From Paroedura picta (lineage: Eukaryota; Chordata; Lepidosauria; Squamata; Gekkonidae): a DNA stretch of 64,000 nt. The notes under the pieces are model-generated. The model saw nothing but the letters and a program-made list of their open reading frames with translations, did no database searches and was not told where the DNA came from. The stretch spans positions 97,207,318 through 97,271,317 of the forward strand of contig NC_135372.1 of the NCBI RefSeq assembly GCF_049243985.1. Direction: 5' to 3'. A program made the position numbers and the translations under genes. This document shows positions 1-11,140 of the stretch, piece by piece. Positions within the stretch are counted from its first letter, which is position 1; the number at the start of each line of letters is the position of its first letter.

Positions 1-125
1 GTAGGCATGTACACAGCCATGCTTCCCAATCATATTCTGCACAATTGCACTACTTCTGGGGTTTCTCGAACCTTGAAGAATGTTTAAGGGGGTTCTCAAT
101 GGTAAAAAAAAGTTGAGAAAGGCTG
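1..125 (-). mobile_element. hAT-like non-autonomous repeat, TTCTCAACC end family, cut by window edge
   Basis: Reverse complement of a family seen again at 35104, 36515, 47257, 51320 and 52540. The right end GTTGAGAAAGGCTG is the terminal CAGCCTTTCTCAAC read on the minus strand, the end sequence expected of hAT elements. The left part is off the window. Confidence 0.6.
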
Positions 126-1989
126 CACTAAGCATATGGCTAGTTCAGCTGCTGAAATAATATTTAGCCTTATGAAGGTGCCACCAAGCTTATGAAGGTG
201 GCAGCCAACTAACTTGAGTTGTACACCTTTAATTAATTTTTTTTCATTTTGACATATGTAAATGATCTTCTTTTGTCCTTTTGACATTAGAAATAAATCT
301 TGCTGCTACAGCTTCCTGTGTGCCAAATAATTCTGGAGAAATTATGTGTTAGTCTGTTGCAGTAGATGTAAATTGGAGTCTGGTAGCACCACTAGCAAAT
401 TTTTAATTCAGCATAAGTTTCTCACTTTTTCATCTCGCATAGTGATCTATCAGAAGAAGTGGGATCTAACTTATGAAAGTTTATTCTGAAATTTAAAAAA
501 AATGTCAGTCTTTGAAGAGCCACAAGATCCCTGTGTACTGTTTGGTAAACGGGGGGGGGGGCAGGGAAAAGAGAGAAGGACATCAGACAGATAATCTTAG
601 TCAGCATAAAGGAAGATAATATTTTCAATGCTAATGTTTTTAAATTAGATCTTGTTCTGATTGCAGTGATGTTGGTGTGGACATAGTCTACTGAGAACTT
701 GAATGAGCTGTACTGGTATATTTTAGCAACTGTCATTTCAATGCTACTAGCTGACAGAAGCAGAAAACTTTCTTTCCCCACTCTTTTTATAGTCAATTAA
801 AAAAAAAACCTCTTTCATGTTGTGCCCTTGGAGCCAACCCCCAAAGCGTCTTGCAGCACAATGTTCCTTTGTGTTTGTGCTCCTCAGTGCTTCCCTCACT
901 CTGTTTTGATTACTTACTACTGTTAACAGCTGCTTTCCTGCTTGCTGTGTTAGCTTTGCATAGGATGATGGCTAGTCTTACTTTCATCCACTGAATTGGG
1001 AGTGGCTTTAAATGAGTTCTAATTCAATAGGAAACAAACCCCCCTGCCATCTTTGGAATGTAAGGGTGTTACAAGAAAAACACAGTTGTATGAATGTGGA
1101 ATTTCCACTCATCTGGATAAAATGTTCTCTTTGTTTAGGATAATGCTATGATGGAACATGGTACCCTGATCTGAAACATCTCGGAAGTATGTTTCACTGA
1201 TCATAATGGAGGATTGTAGAGTATGAATTCAGTGGGGCATCCTTATAAAAGCATGATAGCAGAACATTCTGATAACAAGGGATGACATAGTGTCAGACTA
1301 GGACTGGGTATATACAAAAGTACAAAACACGTGGGTCCGATAGTCATTAGTATACTAACAAGAATTGTGCTTTAAATCCTGAGATCTGACAGCTAAGCCA
1401 CCACATCACAGAACTTATCACTTAATGCAGATACAGATTTGGAAGAATATAACTTTTTGAACGCTATCCACATTCAGTCACCATTAATAAATGGAAACCT
1501 TTGACAACCTTTATCAAGACCTGATTGTTGTAAAATGCAAATCTTTAAAAAAGTGTAGAGCCTTTTCTAGGTTTATTAATCATGGACCTCCATCCAGGTC
1601 TAATGAATGTAAAACTCCAATGTAAAAAGCTGTTTTGTGTCCCAGTCAGGAGCAAAAGTAGAATGTAAATAAAAATAAGTTTTAATTCTTAGAGAACTGA
1701 AGATACAGAGTAGCAAAAGTGATTCAAGTGGTGTTCTGTTCATGAGCAATTTGTTTAGATCTATTAAAATATTTGTTACCTTTCCCTTCAAAGGAGCTTA
1801 AAACATTGTAGTTGCCTGAAGTCTGGCAACAAAGATAAATTCCTGACTGTTAAAAGTCAGTGCAGTTACACATTTGTAGAGCTGTAAAGTTATAATGTTC
1901 TATTGTTAAATATTATTGTTGCAAGTTCTATGTTATATGTTCACAGCCATAATGCTTGTACAATGAATTTTCTGTACCATTAATTTTAA

Positions 1990-2036
1990 TTGAAAGCTGC
2001 CGTAAGCTTCAAGGGAGGGTGGTATATAAATGTAGA
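1990..2036 (+). repeat. L2-like LINE 3' tail fragment
   Basis: GCTGCCGTAAGCTTCAAGGG then GGTGGTATATAAATG, the short stem-like 3' tail shared by LINE copies at 8650, 41110, 42920 and 46960. Confidence 0.55.
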
Positions 2037-2037
2037 C

Positions 2038-2125
2038 TAGAACATAGTGTTGGAATGTACCTCCAGGGTCATCTAGTCCAACCCCCTGCAGAATGCAGGA
2101 AATTCATAACTACCTGCAATAAAAG
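2038..2125 (-). repeat. CR1 LINE 3' end fragment
   Basis: Carries CCAGGGTCATCTAGTCCAAC and CCCCTGCAGAATGCAGG, the reverse complement of the conserved CR1 3' region. Confidence 0.75.
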
Positions 2126-2143
2126 ATAAATAAACTACCTGTA

Positions 2144-2159
2144 AAGAAAGAAAGAAAGA
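2144..2159. repeat. Short (AAAG)n microsatellite
   Basis: Four tandem GAAA units follow the CR1 fragment. Confidence 0.7.
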
Positions 2160-3445
2160 TCCAAAAAGTTTTGAGCTCTGGCCAAAAAGACCCTGGATGT
2201 ACTGAAATAATTCTATGTGCCTTTGCAGCTGATATGGCAAGAAGAGGTTGTGAGAAGCATAACAGAAAATATTTCAGAAAATCAAATTACTACCTTGGCA
2301 ACTATAAGATGAATGTATAGTTTAAGTTCTTGGATCTTGCTTGTATCTTGCCTGTTCTAGTAATTTTTGTTTATCTGTCTTTATGGGTAGCATCTTTGTT
2401 TCTGTTTCTGTGTCTTGTGGCTTCTTTGCTGAGTGACAAAAAGCCTTTAGTTGAATACACCAAAATGAAGGGTATGTTTTCTGAGCTTCTAGTATTTCCT
2501 CTTGTATTAAATGTGAAATTTAGTGTCAAATTCTGCTTTTTGTTCAAGCCTCTTGAGGAAGTCTATTCAGGCATTTTGTCATTATCATCCTAACATACAC
2601 ACCAAATACTAGTGGAATGTTTGATTTCTATTGTGTTGTATAATCAGGATTATACCACTTAAATGTGTACACATGGATGGAACACTTATTTACCTCAAAG
2701 CGGTCTGGTTAAGAAGCTAGCAGGTAGCAACTTTTAATATTGCTTTGAGCTTGCCCAGTGTTACAAAGTACTGTGTTTTCAAGAAAAATGTGCCAGTGTT
2801 AAAGTGCCATTGAACTGTAAAGATGCATAAATTCATTTTAAAAAATTAGGCGTCATCGCTTTGCTGGGTTTTAGATATGAAAGACTAACTGTACAGCCTT
2901 TGCAATCCTAGCTTCATTTCAGCTTTCCTAAATCGCTCCAGATGCTCTTCCAAAAGGTCTTGTATTCATTTATATGCAAGTTTTAAAAAAAGGTTCAGCT
3001 TATTGCTCTAAAGACTACTGTGAATAGTTTTTGCTCTGTATGTGCCATTTCCTATGGTGCAAGTGTGTGGGAAAGAGCCAAGGAAAACACTTCATGTGAA
3101 TAGGGTCTCAGAGTCCTTTTTGAGGCACTAAAGGGGAGCTCTTTTTAATTTTTTAAAAGGATATACCATATTATTTTTCTTCATTTAAAAAAACTTAAAG
3201 CTGCTTTAAATTAAAACTAAAGGGATGGTTTGAGCCAGCAGTTAGGGAGGTACCTTTCTGTTATCTGGAAAAAGGTTAGTGCATAGAACTATATCAGTAA
3301 AGAGAAAGGTAAGTATACATCGCTCTTCCAGTCACACACAGGCCCTCTTGGTAATGTGTTGTTTGAATATTTAGCTTTGTCTGTACCTACATGTGTTTTT
3401 TTGCCAACCTCTTTTTCCCTTAAATTGTCTCAACCAATAATTAGG

Positions 3446-3592
3446 TTTGAGTCCAGTAACACCTTAGAGACCAACTTGCGTTTCAGGGTATAACCTTCCA
3501 AAGAGTCAAAGCTCTCTTCGTCAGAGCTTTGACTCTTGAAAACTTACACATTGAGGCTGTTGTTGCTTTCTTCTACTGGACTCCAATCTAAC
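3446..3592. repeat. Foldback repeat copy (GTCCAGTAGCACC family) with hairpin
   Basis: Bounded by GAGTCCAGTAACACCTTAGA and CTTCTACTGGACTCC in inverse orientation. A perfect 15-bp hairpin sits in the middle (3501-3515 and 3523-3537, 7-nt loop CTTCGTC). Confidence 0.6.
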
Positions 3593-5084
3593 TCTTCTAC
3601 AGCAGGCTACCGCAGCCACCCTCTGAAACTATCAACCATTTTTTCTCCAGCACTGCTGCACAGAATGTAGTACATTTCTTTCCTCGTGTCGTCTTCAAAA
3701 CCTACATTTTATTCAAGTGTGTATGGACAAGAAACACTGGAACAGTTGCAAAGGAAAGATAAGGAAGGTGCTGCCCTAAGGAAATGGATTGCCCCCTCCC
3801 AAGAATCTTTTAAATTCATCCATGCATTGGATATATCAATTTCTGTTTCTCTCTTGTTCTCTGAATTTCCTTATGGAGCCTGTACTGTAGTTTCCCCACA
3901 GATAACTGCACTGTTCTATTACTTTGTGAGGGTATAGTGGAAGCTTTTGCTTCTAGAAAGTCAGTGTCAAGGCATGCAAGTTTTACTCCTTACATCTTAT
4001 TTCATTGACTATAAAAAGTGTCTACTTCATCCATGTTTCCTTTTTTCTTTAGGAAGTGCCACTTCATTTATTAAAAATAATTTGGAGATTCTTACCCTAG
4101 TTTGCTCCAGATACTCATACCCCATTATTTTAAGATGTATAACCTTAAAAGGAACAAATTTAGGCATTAGGTACCCTTGTTAGGCAGGGGAACATGACAT
4201 GGTAACGAAGCTACTATGACTTGTAATGTCTATAGTGTAATTTAGTAAAATTTATGGGTTTTATTTATATGTCTTTATTGAGGAGATTCATTAAAAAAAA
4301 ACTAAATTCAAACTCCTCCCCCACCCCCCACCAATTTCCTTGGTGGCTGAACACTGTATTGTAAGAGAGCAGGAAGTAATGGAAAAGCCAGTTTAAGAGT
4401 GCTGTTGAAAACAACCAGATTGAAGTCCTCTCGCATTATGTTGCTCAATGCCTGGAATAGTATTGGCTGAATTCTTATGAAATGAATAGCTTGTCAGCTA
4501 AGGTATTTGTTGAGGGACTTGGAACATTGTGATGCAAAGCAAAAGGTCTTGTGCTCTGTGGTAAACTGACTTTCTGTAGGGCATGTTATTTCCATACTCC
4601 GGTTTCTAGGAAAGAGTTTAGTTATCAGGTGTGTACTATGTGACAGTTACCCATGGTACCAGCAAGCCATTTGGCTTAACAGCAGCTGATTGGGTCTTCT
4701 CCATTTCAGCTCTTTGAAAGCATCAGCATTCATGCAAATGTTCTTAGGAAGCTGAAATTATGCCAGGCTCTTTAAGACAGCAGACAAAGGATAATGGGCT
4801 CTCTTGCTGGAAGCTGATACTTTGCAGGTTCAGACTAAAAAGAAGGTACAATTCTTTGACCAGGAAATTAAAAGGATGAGTGAAGTGTAGGTTTTAATAG
4901 ATTCTAATCAACTTGATGTTGACAGATAACAAGGAATTAAGTGCTGAATTGGTCCCCCCTTCCTGTCAACTATATTTTGTGGTCCCTCTTCACTTCTGCT
5001 GCAGACAGGATACTAGGCTAGATCCACTATTGAAACATAAGTGTTTTTTCTTAAAATGCCAATAGTGCTTCACCTATCTAATGT

Positions 5085-5512
5085 CATTGCCATTAAGTAC
5101 TTTGTGAGAGAAGACTCCCTGGAGAAGAGCCTACTGCTGGGAGCTATTGAGGGCAAAAGAAGAAGGGGATGACAGAGAATGAGGTGGCTGGATGGAGTCA
5201 CTGAAGCAGTTGGTGCAAACTTAAATGGACTTCGAGGAATGGTAGAGGACAGGAAGTCCTGGAGGATCATTGTCCATGAAGAAGAAGAAGAGTTGGTTCT
5301 TATATGCTGCTTTTCCCTACCCGAAGGAGGCTCAAAGCGGCTTACAGTCGCCTTCCCATTCCTCTCCCCACAACAGACACCCTGTGAGGTGGGTGAGGCT
5401 GAGAGAGTGCTGATATCACTGCCCGGTCAGAACAGTTTTATCAGTGCCGTGGCAAGCCCATGGGGTCGCGATGGGTTGGACACAACTTCACACATAACAA
5501 CAACAATGATAG
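5085..5512 (+). mobile_element. BovB (RTE) LINE 3' end, split by a SINE
   Basis: Pieces 5085-5278 and about 5456-5512 read as one BovB 3' end. The translation includes RMRWLDGVTEAVGANLNGLR and continues after the SINE with GVAMGWTQL-like sequence. The 3' end is the typical (AAC)n tail. It is 5'-truncated. Confidence 0.75.
5279..5455 (-). mobile_element. tRNA-derived SINE inserted into BovB
   Basis: Minus-strand SINE; its 3' tail (CTTCTTCTTC) abuts 5279. Body motifs AAGCGGCTTACAGTCGCC and CACCCTGTGAGGTGGGTGAG recur at 42080 and 54960. Flanking GTCCATG (5272-5278) and GCCCATG (5456-5462) look like a target-site duplication with one change. The tRNA-like head is truncated. Confidence 0.7.
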
Positions 5513-5780
5513 GCATATTGTATTCTTCAGTGAGAAGTCAGAATTTGCAAGTCAGTGGAGGAATAAGCAGCCTTTAATTTCCATGGATTAGTATATGCCA
5601 TAAAGTATATCTGAAGGTACACAGTTTTCAGACTTGAGCCTTCTTGTTCCTTGAGCAAAGCCCAAAGTGACAAATAGCCAAAAACATGCCAAATGTGTAC
5701 TTGAAACTACATAAAACTGTGTGTTGCACTAGGAGTATGTTCTGTGTTTTGACTTCATGTTTCATTGTATAACTGTTATG

Positions 5781-6000
5781 TGGGTAGCCATATTGGTCTG
5801 AAGCACAAGAACAAAGTTTGAGTCCAGAGAAATCTTTAAGACCACCAAAGTTTTATTCAAGGTACAAGGTTTCCTGTGCAAATGCTTCTTCAGAAGTACA
5901 TCTGAAGAAATGTGCCTGCACATGAAAATTTGTACTTTCAATAAAATTTTGTTGGTCTTAAAGGTGCCACTGAAATTTTGTTCTGCTGTGTGCTTTGCAC
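5781..6000. repeat. Foldback repeat copy (GTCCAGTAGCACC family)
   Basis: GAGTCCAGAGAAATCTTTAA ... and its inverse TTGTTGGTCTTAAAGGTGCC about 130 bp apart, with an internal CTTCTTCAGAAGTACATCTGAAGAA palindromic centre (in part). Confidence 0.55.
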
Positions 6001-6055
6001 AAGGAATGCTAAAATGGGTAGGGTAAATTTTAAAAAGTGAAAATAGTACCAAAAA

Positions 6056-6355
6056 ATTATTTCTTATATTTATATACCGCCCTCCCCTGAAGAACTGAAG
6101 AAAAAACAATACAAATAACATGATAAATCAAACAATAGCTAAACAGTCATAACAGGAGAACTGTAACATAATGGAACAAACATGGTGAGAACATCTAATT
6201 TTAACTGTAACATATTGACGGCCCCTTAGGATGGACATGTTGGTGGTGGTTTTCATGGGAGATGGGCTCAGGGCCAATGGAAAGTGATATAATTCAGGTC
6301 GACCTCAACCAAAAGCCTGGCGGAAGAGCTCCCTTTTGCAGGCTGTGTCTTCATA
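6056..6355 (-). repeat. L2-like LINE 3' end
   Basis: Minus strand: TATATACCGCCCTCCC tail end at left; at right GCCTGGCGGAAGAGCTCCCT and TTTTGCAGGC, the reverse of the ORF2 C-terminal codons for ACKTELFRQAF. Confidence 0.65.
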
Positions 6356-6879
6356 CTGTTGTTCCTTATGTCTGAATGAAGTTCAACATCAGTTTATGGT
6401 GGTTAGAAAATATTCAAAACAAATTATTTTGGCAGCAAAAGGGGAAATTGGTTAGGACATGTTAAGTAAAAATAGATACATGACTTTGAATTATGCCTGG
6501 AGACTTCCAGCATTTTTAAAGTGGCGTGATCTCGGCTGATCCTGGAGAATTTGTTACTTAGCAAGCCATGAGTCAGGCTGTCTGCTATTTGCCCATCCTA
6601 TTGTATGCTTTTTGTCTGATTTTGTCTTACAGCAAGTACAATGTATGCTTTGTCATTATGCTCTTGGTAATATTGCTGCAGTATTTATGCACTGCATACT
6701 GACTTGCTTCCTTAACACTTTTGAATGAAACTATGTGTGGAGGGTGGTTGGCTTAGTAAATCAGGGTGCCTGTTCTAGAGAACAAACGGTGCCCATGCTC
6801 TCCTGCCTATAAATTATATAGGTTTTAAGTTTTTAGCATGTTGCTTGCAAATACACCCACATCTGCTTTGGAAGCAAAG

Positions 6880-7025
6880 CGATTATGTTTAATTTGCTTA
6901 TACCCCACTTTTCTCCCCAATGGAGATCCAAAGTGACTGGCAACATGCCATGTCAGTGTGATCTATTGCCTGCTTCTCTGTACTCACATCACCACCAGCC
7001 TCCAACTGATGATGCCATGGTTTTT
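6880..7025 (-). repeat. Old tRNA-type SINE fragment
   Basis: TATACCCCACTTTTCTCCCC then AATGGAGATCCAAAGTGACT resembles the 3' body of SINEs at 35660 and 39285. Family not resolved. Confidence 0.4.
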
Positions 7026-7238
7026 CTGTTCACCTATGGACTAAATCTGCAATGACGATATTCTAAAGAAAGTTTAAGTTACATAGCACACTCTTTGGAT
7101 ATAAGGACCTTTTCATAATGATAATGTTTTTATACAATAAATACCTTTCTCTTCCCCCTCCTCTTTGGATTCAGGTATCTTTTCTTAAGGAAGCATTGCT
7201 TTTTTAGTGGCATTGTGATTTTCAGGAGGACATTACAA

Positions 7239-8122
7239 GAGCCAGCTTGGTGTAGTAGTTAGGAGCACTGACTTCTAATCTGGTGAGCTGGGGTTGATTC
7301 CCTGCTCTGCCACATGCAGCCAGCTGGGTAACCTTGGGCTCACCACAGCACTGATAAAGCTGTTATGACCAAGCAGTAATATTAGGGCTCTCTTATCCTC
7401 ACCTACCTCACAGAAAAATCCAGTAGTACCTTTAAGACTAACAAAGATTTATTCAGTGCATGAGCTTTCCAGTGCAAGCAATCTTCGTCAGACTACGAAC
7501 TCCTTACATGACGAGGAATATATAGCAGAAATCAATTCTGTTACATCAGGATACTGTGTCAGACAACCAAATACAGCCAGTGATAATTCTTTGTCAAGAC
7601 AGCCAATCAATCCCCTGGAATTCAGTTGTAGTGTACAAAAACACAAAGAGAAACCAAACTGCCTGTGTCAGTGATCAAAGGCTCTCACCTCACCATATGC
7701 TGCTTGCCCCATCTGTCTCCATACAACTGTGAAACATTCCTACAAGGGTATTGCTGGTAACTATCTTATCCCAAGACCAGGAAGTCAAACTCAAAATTTC
7801 ATTACATTGCCATTACCTTATAGTCACATTATCACAAATAAAATAAATTGTGAGGAACAAGAGTTGAACAAGGTTAGCATGAATAGTGAAATAAAATACC
7901 TATGTTCTTGTTGAATCCTGGGTATGTCATAGTTTTGAGTGTTGTAATAACTTGCATTTCTGCAGTCTCTCTTTCTAGCCTGTTCTTGAAGTTCCTTTGC
8001 AATAAAACAGCTACTTTCCTCACAGAGTATCTGTTGTGGGGAAAGGGAAGGGAATTGTAAGCCCCTTTGAGACTCCTCTTGGTAGAGAAAAGCGGCATAT
8101 AAGAACCAACTCTTTATTACAA
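7239..8122 (+). mobile_element. tRNA-derived SINE split by a 604-bp insertion
   Basis: Head 7239-7413 has GAGCCAGCTTGGTGTAGTAG and a B-box-like GGTTGATTCCC. The body resumes at 8018 with TCTGTTGTGGGGAAAGGGAA and ends TAGAGAAAAGCGGCATATAA then CCAACTCTT. The two halves join exactly if 7414-8017 plus one copy of CCTCACAG is removed. Confidence 0.75.
7414..8017. mobile_element. Foldback-family insertion with 8-bp target duplication
   Basis: Flanked by CCTCACAG at 7406-7413 and 8018-8025. It opens with ATCCAGTAGTACCTTTAAGA, contains the CTTCGTCAGACTA motif and ends AATAAAACAGCTACTTT, also seen at 55230-55247. No transposase or reverse transcriptase is visible. Confidence 0.65.
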
Positions 8123-8434
8123 TGATACTTTTAGTTTGGCTCTCCATGGCCACTCTACGATACAAATTTTTAAGAATTATACTTCGGAATACTTAGCAAC
8201 AAGAAAGTAATACGCTGGAGCCCATGGGCATAGTATTGGGGGTCATACAAGAATGTAGTGGGGGAGGGAGGCATGGAAGATGCTGTTTACACACCACAGT
8301 TCTGCTTGCATTGCACAGGATCCAATCTGCTGAGAAAACTTTCCCATGAAGAAATGGTTAGGGCTATGGTGGTCAGGAGTTGTCATGATTGTGGTGGCTG
8401 AAAAAGTGTTGCTGTGTTCATGATGATAATAGGT

Positions 8435-8706
8435 GATGGAGCTAGTACAATTCCACAGGGCCTGCAAAGTGGAGCTCTTCTGCCAAGCATTCTGCTGAGG
8501 TCCATAACTGACAACTCAAAGCACCCACCAATCACACCATAGGTAATGGATAATTTGTTAACTATTGAATAGTCTATTGTTGCTGATGCTGTTGGTGTTG
8601 TTAATTGATAAAAGTGAATAATTGTATGTGTCATTGGTTCCAGGTTCTTTGTAAACCGCCCTGAGTCTCAAGGGAGGGCAGTATATAAATGTAATGAATA
8701 AATATT
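8435..8706 (+). repeat. L2-like LINE 3' end
   Basis: GGCCTGCAAAGTGGAGCTCT (ORF2 C-terminus) to GTAAACCGCCCTGAGTCTCA and the GTATATAAATGTAATGAATA tail. Confidence 0.65.
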
Positions 8707-9169
8707 TGTAACTGTTGGTTTTATATTTTGCTCATGCAAGCCACTCTCAGCATTGGTCTGGGGTTGTTTGTATACACATAACAAATAATTTGTGAACCTA
8801 AAAAATGATCTACCAGCATGCAGACTTATTGTGGAACTCTTCTGTGGCTATGTTGCAAAACTAGAGGGGAAGCCTTTCTCCTTCTGCCTTTGAGTTCATT
8901 TTGCATTGAGGAGAGTGAAGTTTGAAAATAGCAACTTGGTGTCTGACAGTTCAGAGGTTCCAATTGTCAGGTGACAGTACATTTTTACCTATATAAGCTT
9001 TCTGGCACTGTCTCCCAAGCTGCTTCCATGTGAAATTTTATCTCCACTTTGTATTCCAGACTGCAGCAGGTTTGAGAAATATTCCCTAGTCATCCACTTT
9101 CCAGGCTTTCCCCATCCTCAATACATTTGTAAATCTGCTGCAGGTGTGACCTTTCCAGAACGAATGCAA

Positions 9170-10025
9170 TCAAAGCATGTTTGCAAGCCGTCTGGATGGA
9201 AAGATGCACATACTTGAAGATTCTGCCTACGGTCAAGAGCTTGGGTGTGATTTTGGATTCCTCCTTGTCAGTGGAGGCCCAAGTCACAAAGACATGGCAT
9301 TTTTCCATCTATACCAAGTGAGGCATCTTCAACCCTATCTCTCAGAGCCTGACCTACTTACGTGTAGGGGGTTTCCCTATCCATTCAGTCGTGTCCAACC
9401 CATCATACTTCTATGACTGGCCAGAGTGATCCATATGATGGTCACCTCTAGACTAGATTTCTGCAACTCGCTTTGCACAGTGCTGCCCTTGAGACTGCTT
9501 ACAAAACTCCAACTGGCCCAAAATGCGGGACTCAATGGAAAATCCCTGACAGGGACTCGGTGGAAAGCACAACAGTGCTTGCTCGGCTGCATTGGCTCCA
9601 AGTTGGAGACCGAATCAGGTTTAAGGTGCTGGCAGTAACCTTTCTACTCTAAATGGTCCAGGAACACCTTTTCCCGTATAATCCCTGATGAGCTCTATGA
9701 TCCTTAGATCAGAATCTGCTCAGAGTCTCTGGCCTGAGAACGGTGAGACTGAGCTCCCAAGAGAGATCAAGGCCCTATGTAACCTTAGTCAGTTCTGCAG
9801 GGCCTGCAAGACAGAGCTGTTCCACCAGGCCGATAACAACATCAACCAAAGACCTGACTTCACCACTAGGAGAAGGAGGAGAAACTTGAAGAAATGCTTT
9901 GGACCCCTGTCTGGGTATTTTAGAAGGGCTGATTGTGTGTGTGCTGTTTCAAAGTTTTTAAACTGTATGTTTATTTTACCCGCCCTGAGTGTTGGAAAGG
10001 TGGGCTACAAATAAAGTATCATCAC
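9170..10025 (+). mobile_element. L2/CR1-type LINE, ORF2 C-terminal part and 3' tail
   Basis: Degenerate reverse-transcriptase sequence reads SLGVILDSSLSVEAQVTK near 9240, then VTSRLDFCNSLCTVLPLRLL and TKLQLAQNA from 9438, and RACKTELFHQAD near 9800. The 3' tail is ACCCGCCCTGAGTGTTGGAA near 9978. About 55 bp of foreign sequence (9364-9420, TTCAGTCGTGTCCAACCCAT) interrupts it and resembles a BovB or Sauria-SINE fragment. Confidence 0.75.
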
Positions 10026-10310
10026 CACCACCATGCCACCCACCTCCGGCCATTTCAACTAGAACTCTTTCATGTTTTCTAACAGTCATTTACCATTTGT
10101 TAACCTCATCTACAGTTTTCTCCGAATTTGCAAGTTTCATTTAAAGAAGAAATGAGGTATCAATAGATTGTGACAATATATCATTATGCCGTTCTTGTGC
10201 TTGAGTTCAGTTGCAATTACTGTTTTGTTTTAAAATCTGAAAAATTCCTTGTCTGGTTTTGCAAGGAAAATAGTGGCTGACAAGTATGAAGAAAACTTCT
10301 CTGTATGTAA

Positions 10311-10610
10311 TAAAATCGGAGTCCAGTAGCACCTTTAAGACCAACAAAGATTTATTCAGGGCGTGAGCTTTTGAGTGCAAGCACTCTTCGTCAGACTATG
10401 ATCTTCTTACATGGCAGGGAATATATAGCAAAAATCAATTCTGTTACATCAGTAGGCTGTTTTGACAAAGGATTATCATTGGCTGTATTTGGTTGTGACA
10501 CAGAAGAGTTCTTGCTCTCGAAAGCTCACGCCCTGAATAAATCTTTGTTGGTCTTAAAGGTGCTACTGGACTCTGATTTTATTGTGCTACTTCAGACCAA
10601 CATGGCATTT
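10311..10610. repeat. Foldback repeat with near-perfect 61-bp inverted arms
   Basis: Arms 10311-10371 and 10521-10581 are inverse copies with one mismatch seen (GGAGTCCAGTAGCACCTTTA start). The 149-bp centre holds CTTCGTCAGACTATGATCTT. No coding capacity. Confidence 0.75.
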
Positions 10611-10900
10611 GAATCTTTCTCTGTGTGTGCTCAGCTTCCAGTTTAAAGCAGAAAACCTTGGTCTTGTGGATTCTGCCCCAATTGTTTTTGCTTGTTGAGC
10701 TTCCTAGCTGTGAAAAGCTGCATATTGCCATTGGAATAAACTTTCTCTGAGTGGAGAGTTTGGGATTTCCCTGGCACAGATTGTACCAAGCCCTGTGTAC
10801 ATAATAGTTTAACTGACCTTGTAAGAGAAAACTCCATAGCATAATCTGTGTCTGTTGTTATTGTCAACATCTATTAACATTTCCTTCTCTTTCCTTGAAG

Positions 10901-11140
10901 GCTAAAGGGAACAGCCTGATAGGGGCCCATTTCCAGACAGACGTGGATGATGCCAGAGCTATGACAGGGGCTGCAGTCTTGGCACTGAAGGGTGGTGATC
11001 AGTTATGGAACAGCCAAAGGAGGAAATATCTGAAGTCAGGGAAGAGGAGGAGGAAGAGGAAGAGGTACTGACAGCAGTAAGTGGAGCCACAGACCCAAGT
11101 GGTGGACCAGATAATTCAGCACCTTCTATCAGCTACACAG
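10901..11140 (+). CDS. PPARD: PPARD first coding exon with 104 nt of 5' UTR
   Basis: The acceptor is a pyrimidine tract ending CTTGAAG just before 10901; the donor GTAGGT starts at 11141. The start codon at 11005 opens [16 protein letters not shown], matching the PPARD N-terminus. The 136-nt coding part ends in phase 1 (Y-T, then the first base of Asp46). The 104-nt leader in this exon holds upstream ATGs at 10947, 10950 and 10961, all out of frame with the receptor. Confidence 0.93.
10947..11071 (+). promoter_or_regulatory. PPARD: Two upstream ORFs in the PPARD leader, the second overlapping the main start
   Basis: uORF1 starts at 10947 (a second in-frame ATG follows at 10950) and encodes MMPEL, stopping at 10962-10964. 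uORF2 starts at 10961, sharing the ATGA junction with the uORF1 stop, and runs 36 codons to a TGA at 11069-11071. It passes over the receptor ATG at 11005 in another frame. This arrangement would lower initiation at the main ATG. Upstream AUGs are known in mammalian PPARD leaders; whether this exon is always included is not visible here. Confidence 0.6.

Larger units (their letters stand above)
1..10900. other. PPARD 5' flank or 5'-UTR intron, repeat-rich, no gene seen
   Basis: No coding exon of a known gene was recognised. It contains LINE, SINE and foldback repeats listed separately. PPARD in mammals has long introns between non-coding 5' exons, so most of this is probably intron; short non-coding exons could be present unseen. 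Confidence 0.6.

Noticed and set aside
3686-3937. 83-codon open frame on the + strand starting MSSSKPTFYSS
   Set aside because: No recognised domain, no splice context and no homology I can name; it lies in repeat-rich PPARD 5' sequence and its length is expected by chance.
7414-8017. Firm assignment of the 604-bp insert to hAT
   Set aside because: The 8-bp duplication fits, but one end matches the interior of related copies, so the insert may be truncated and 5'-incomplete like a retroelement.
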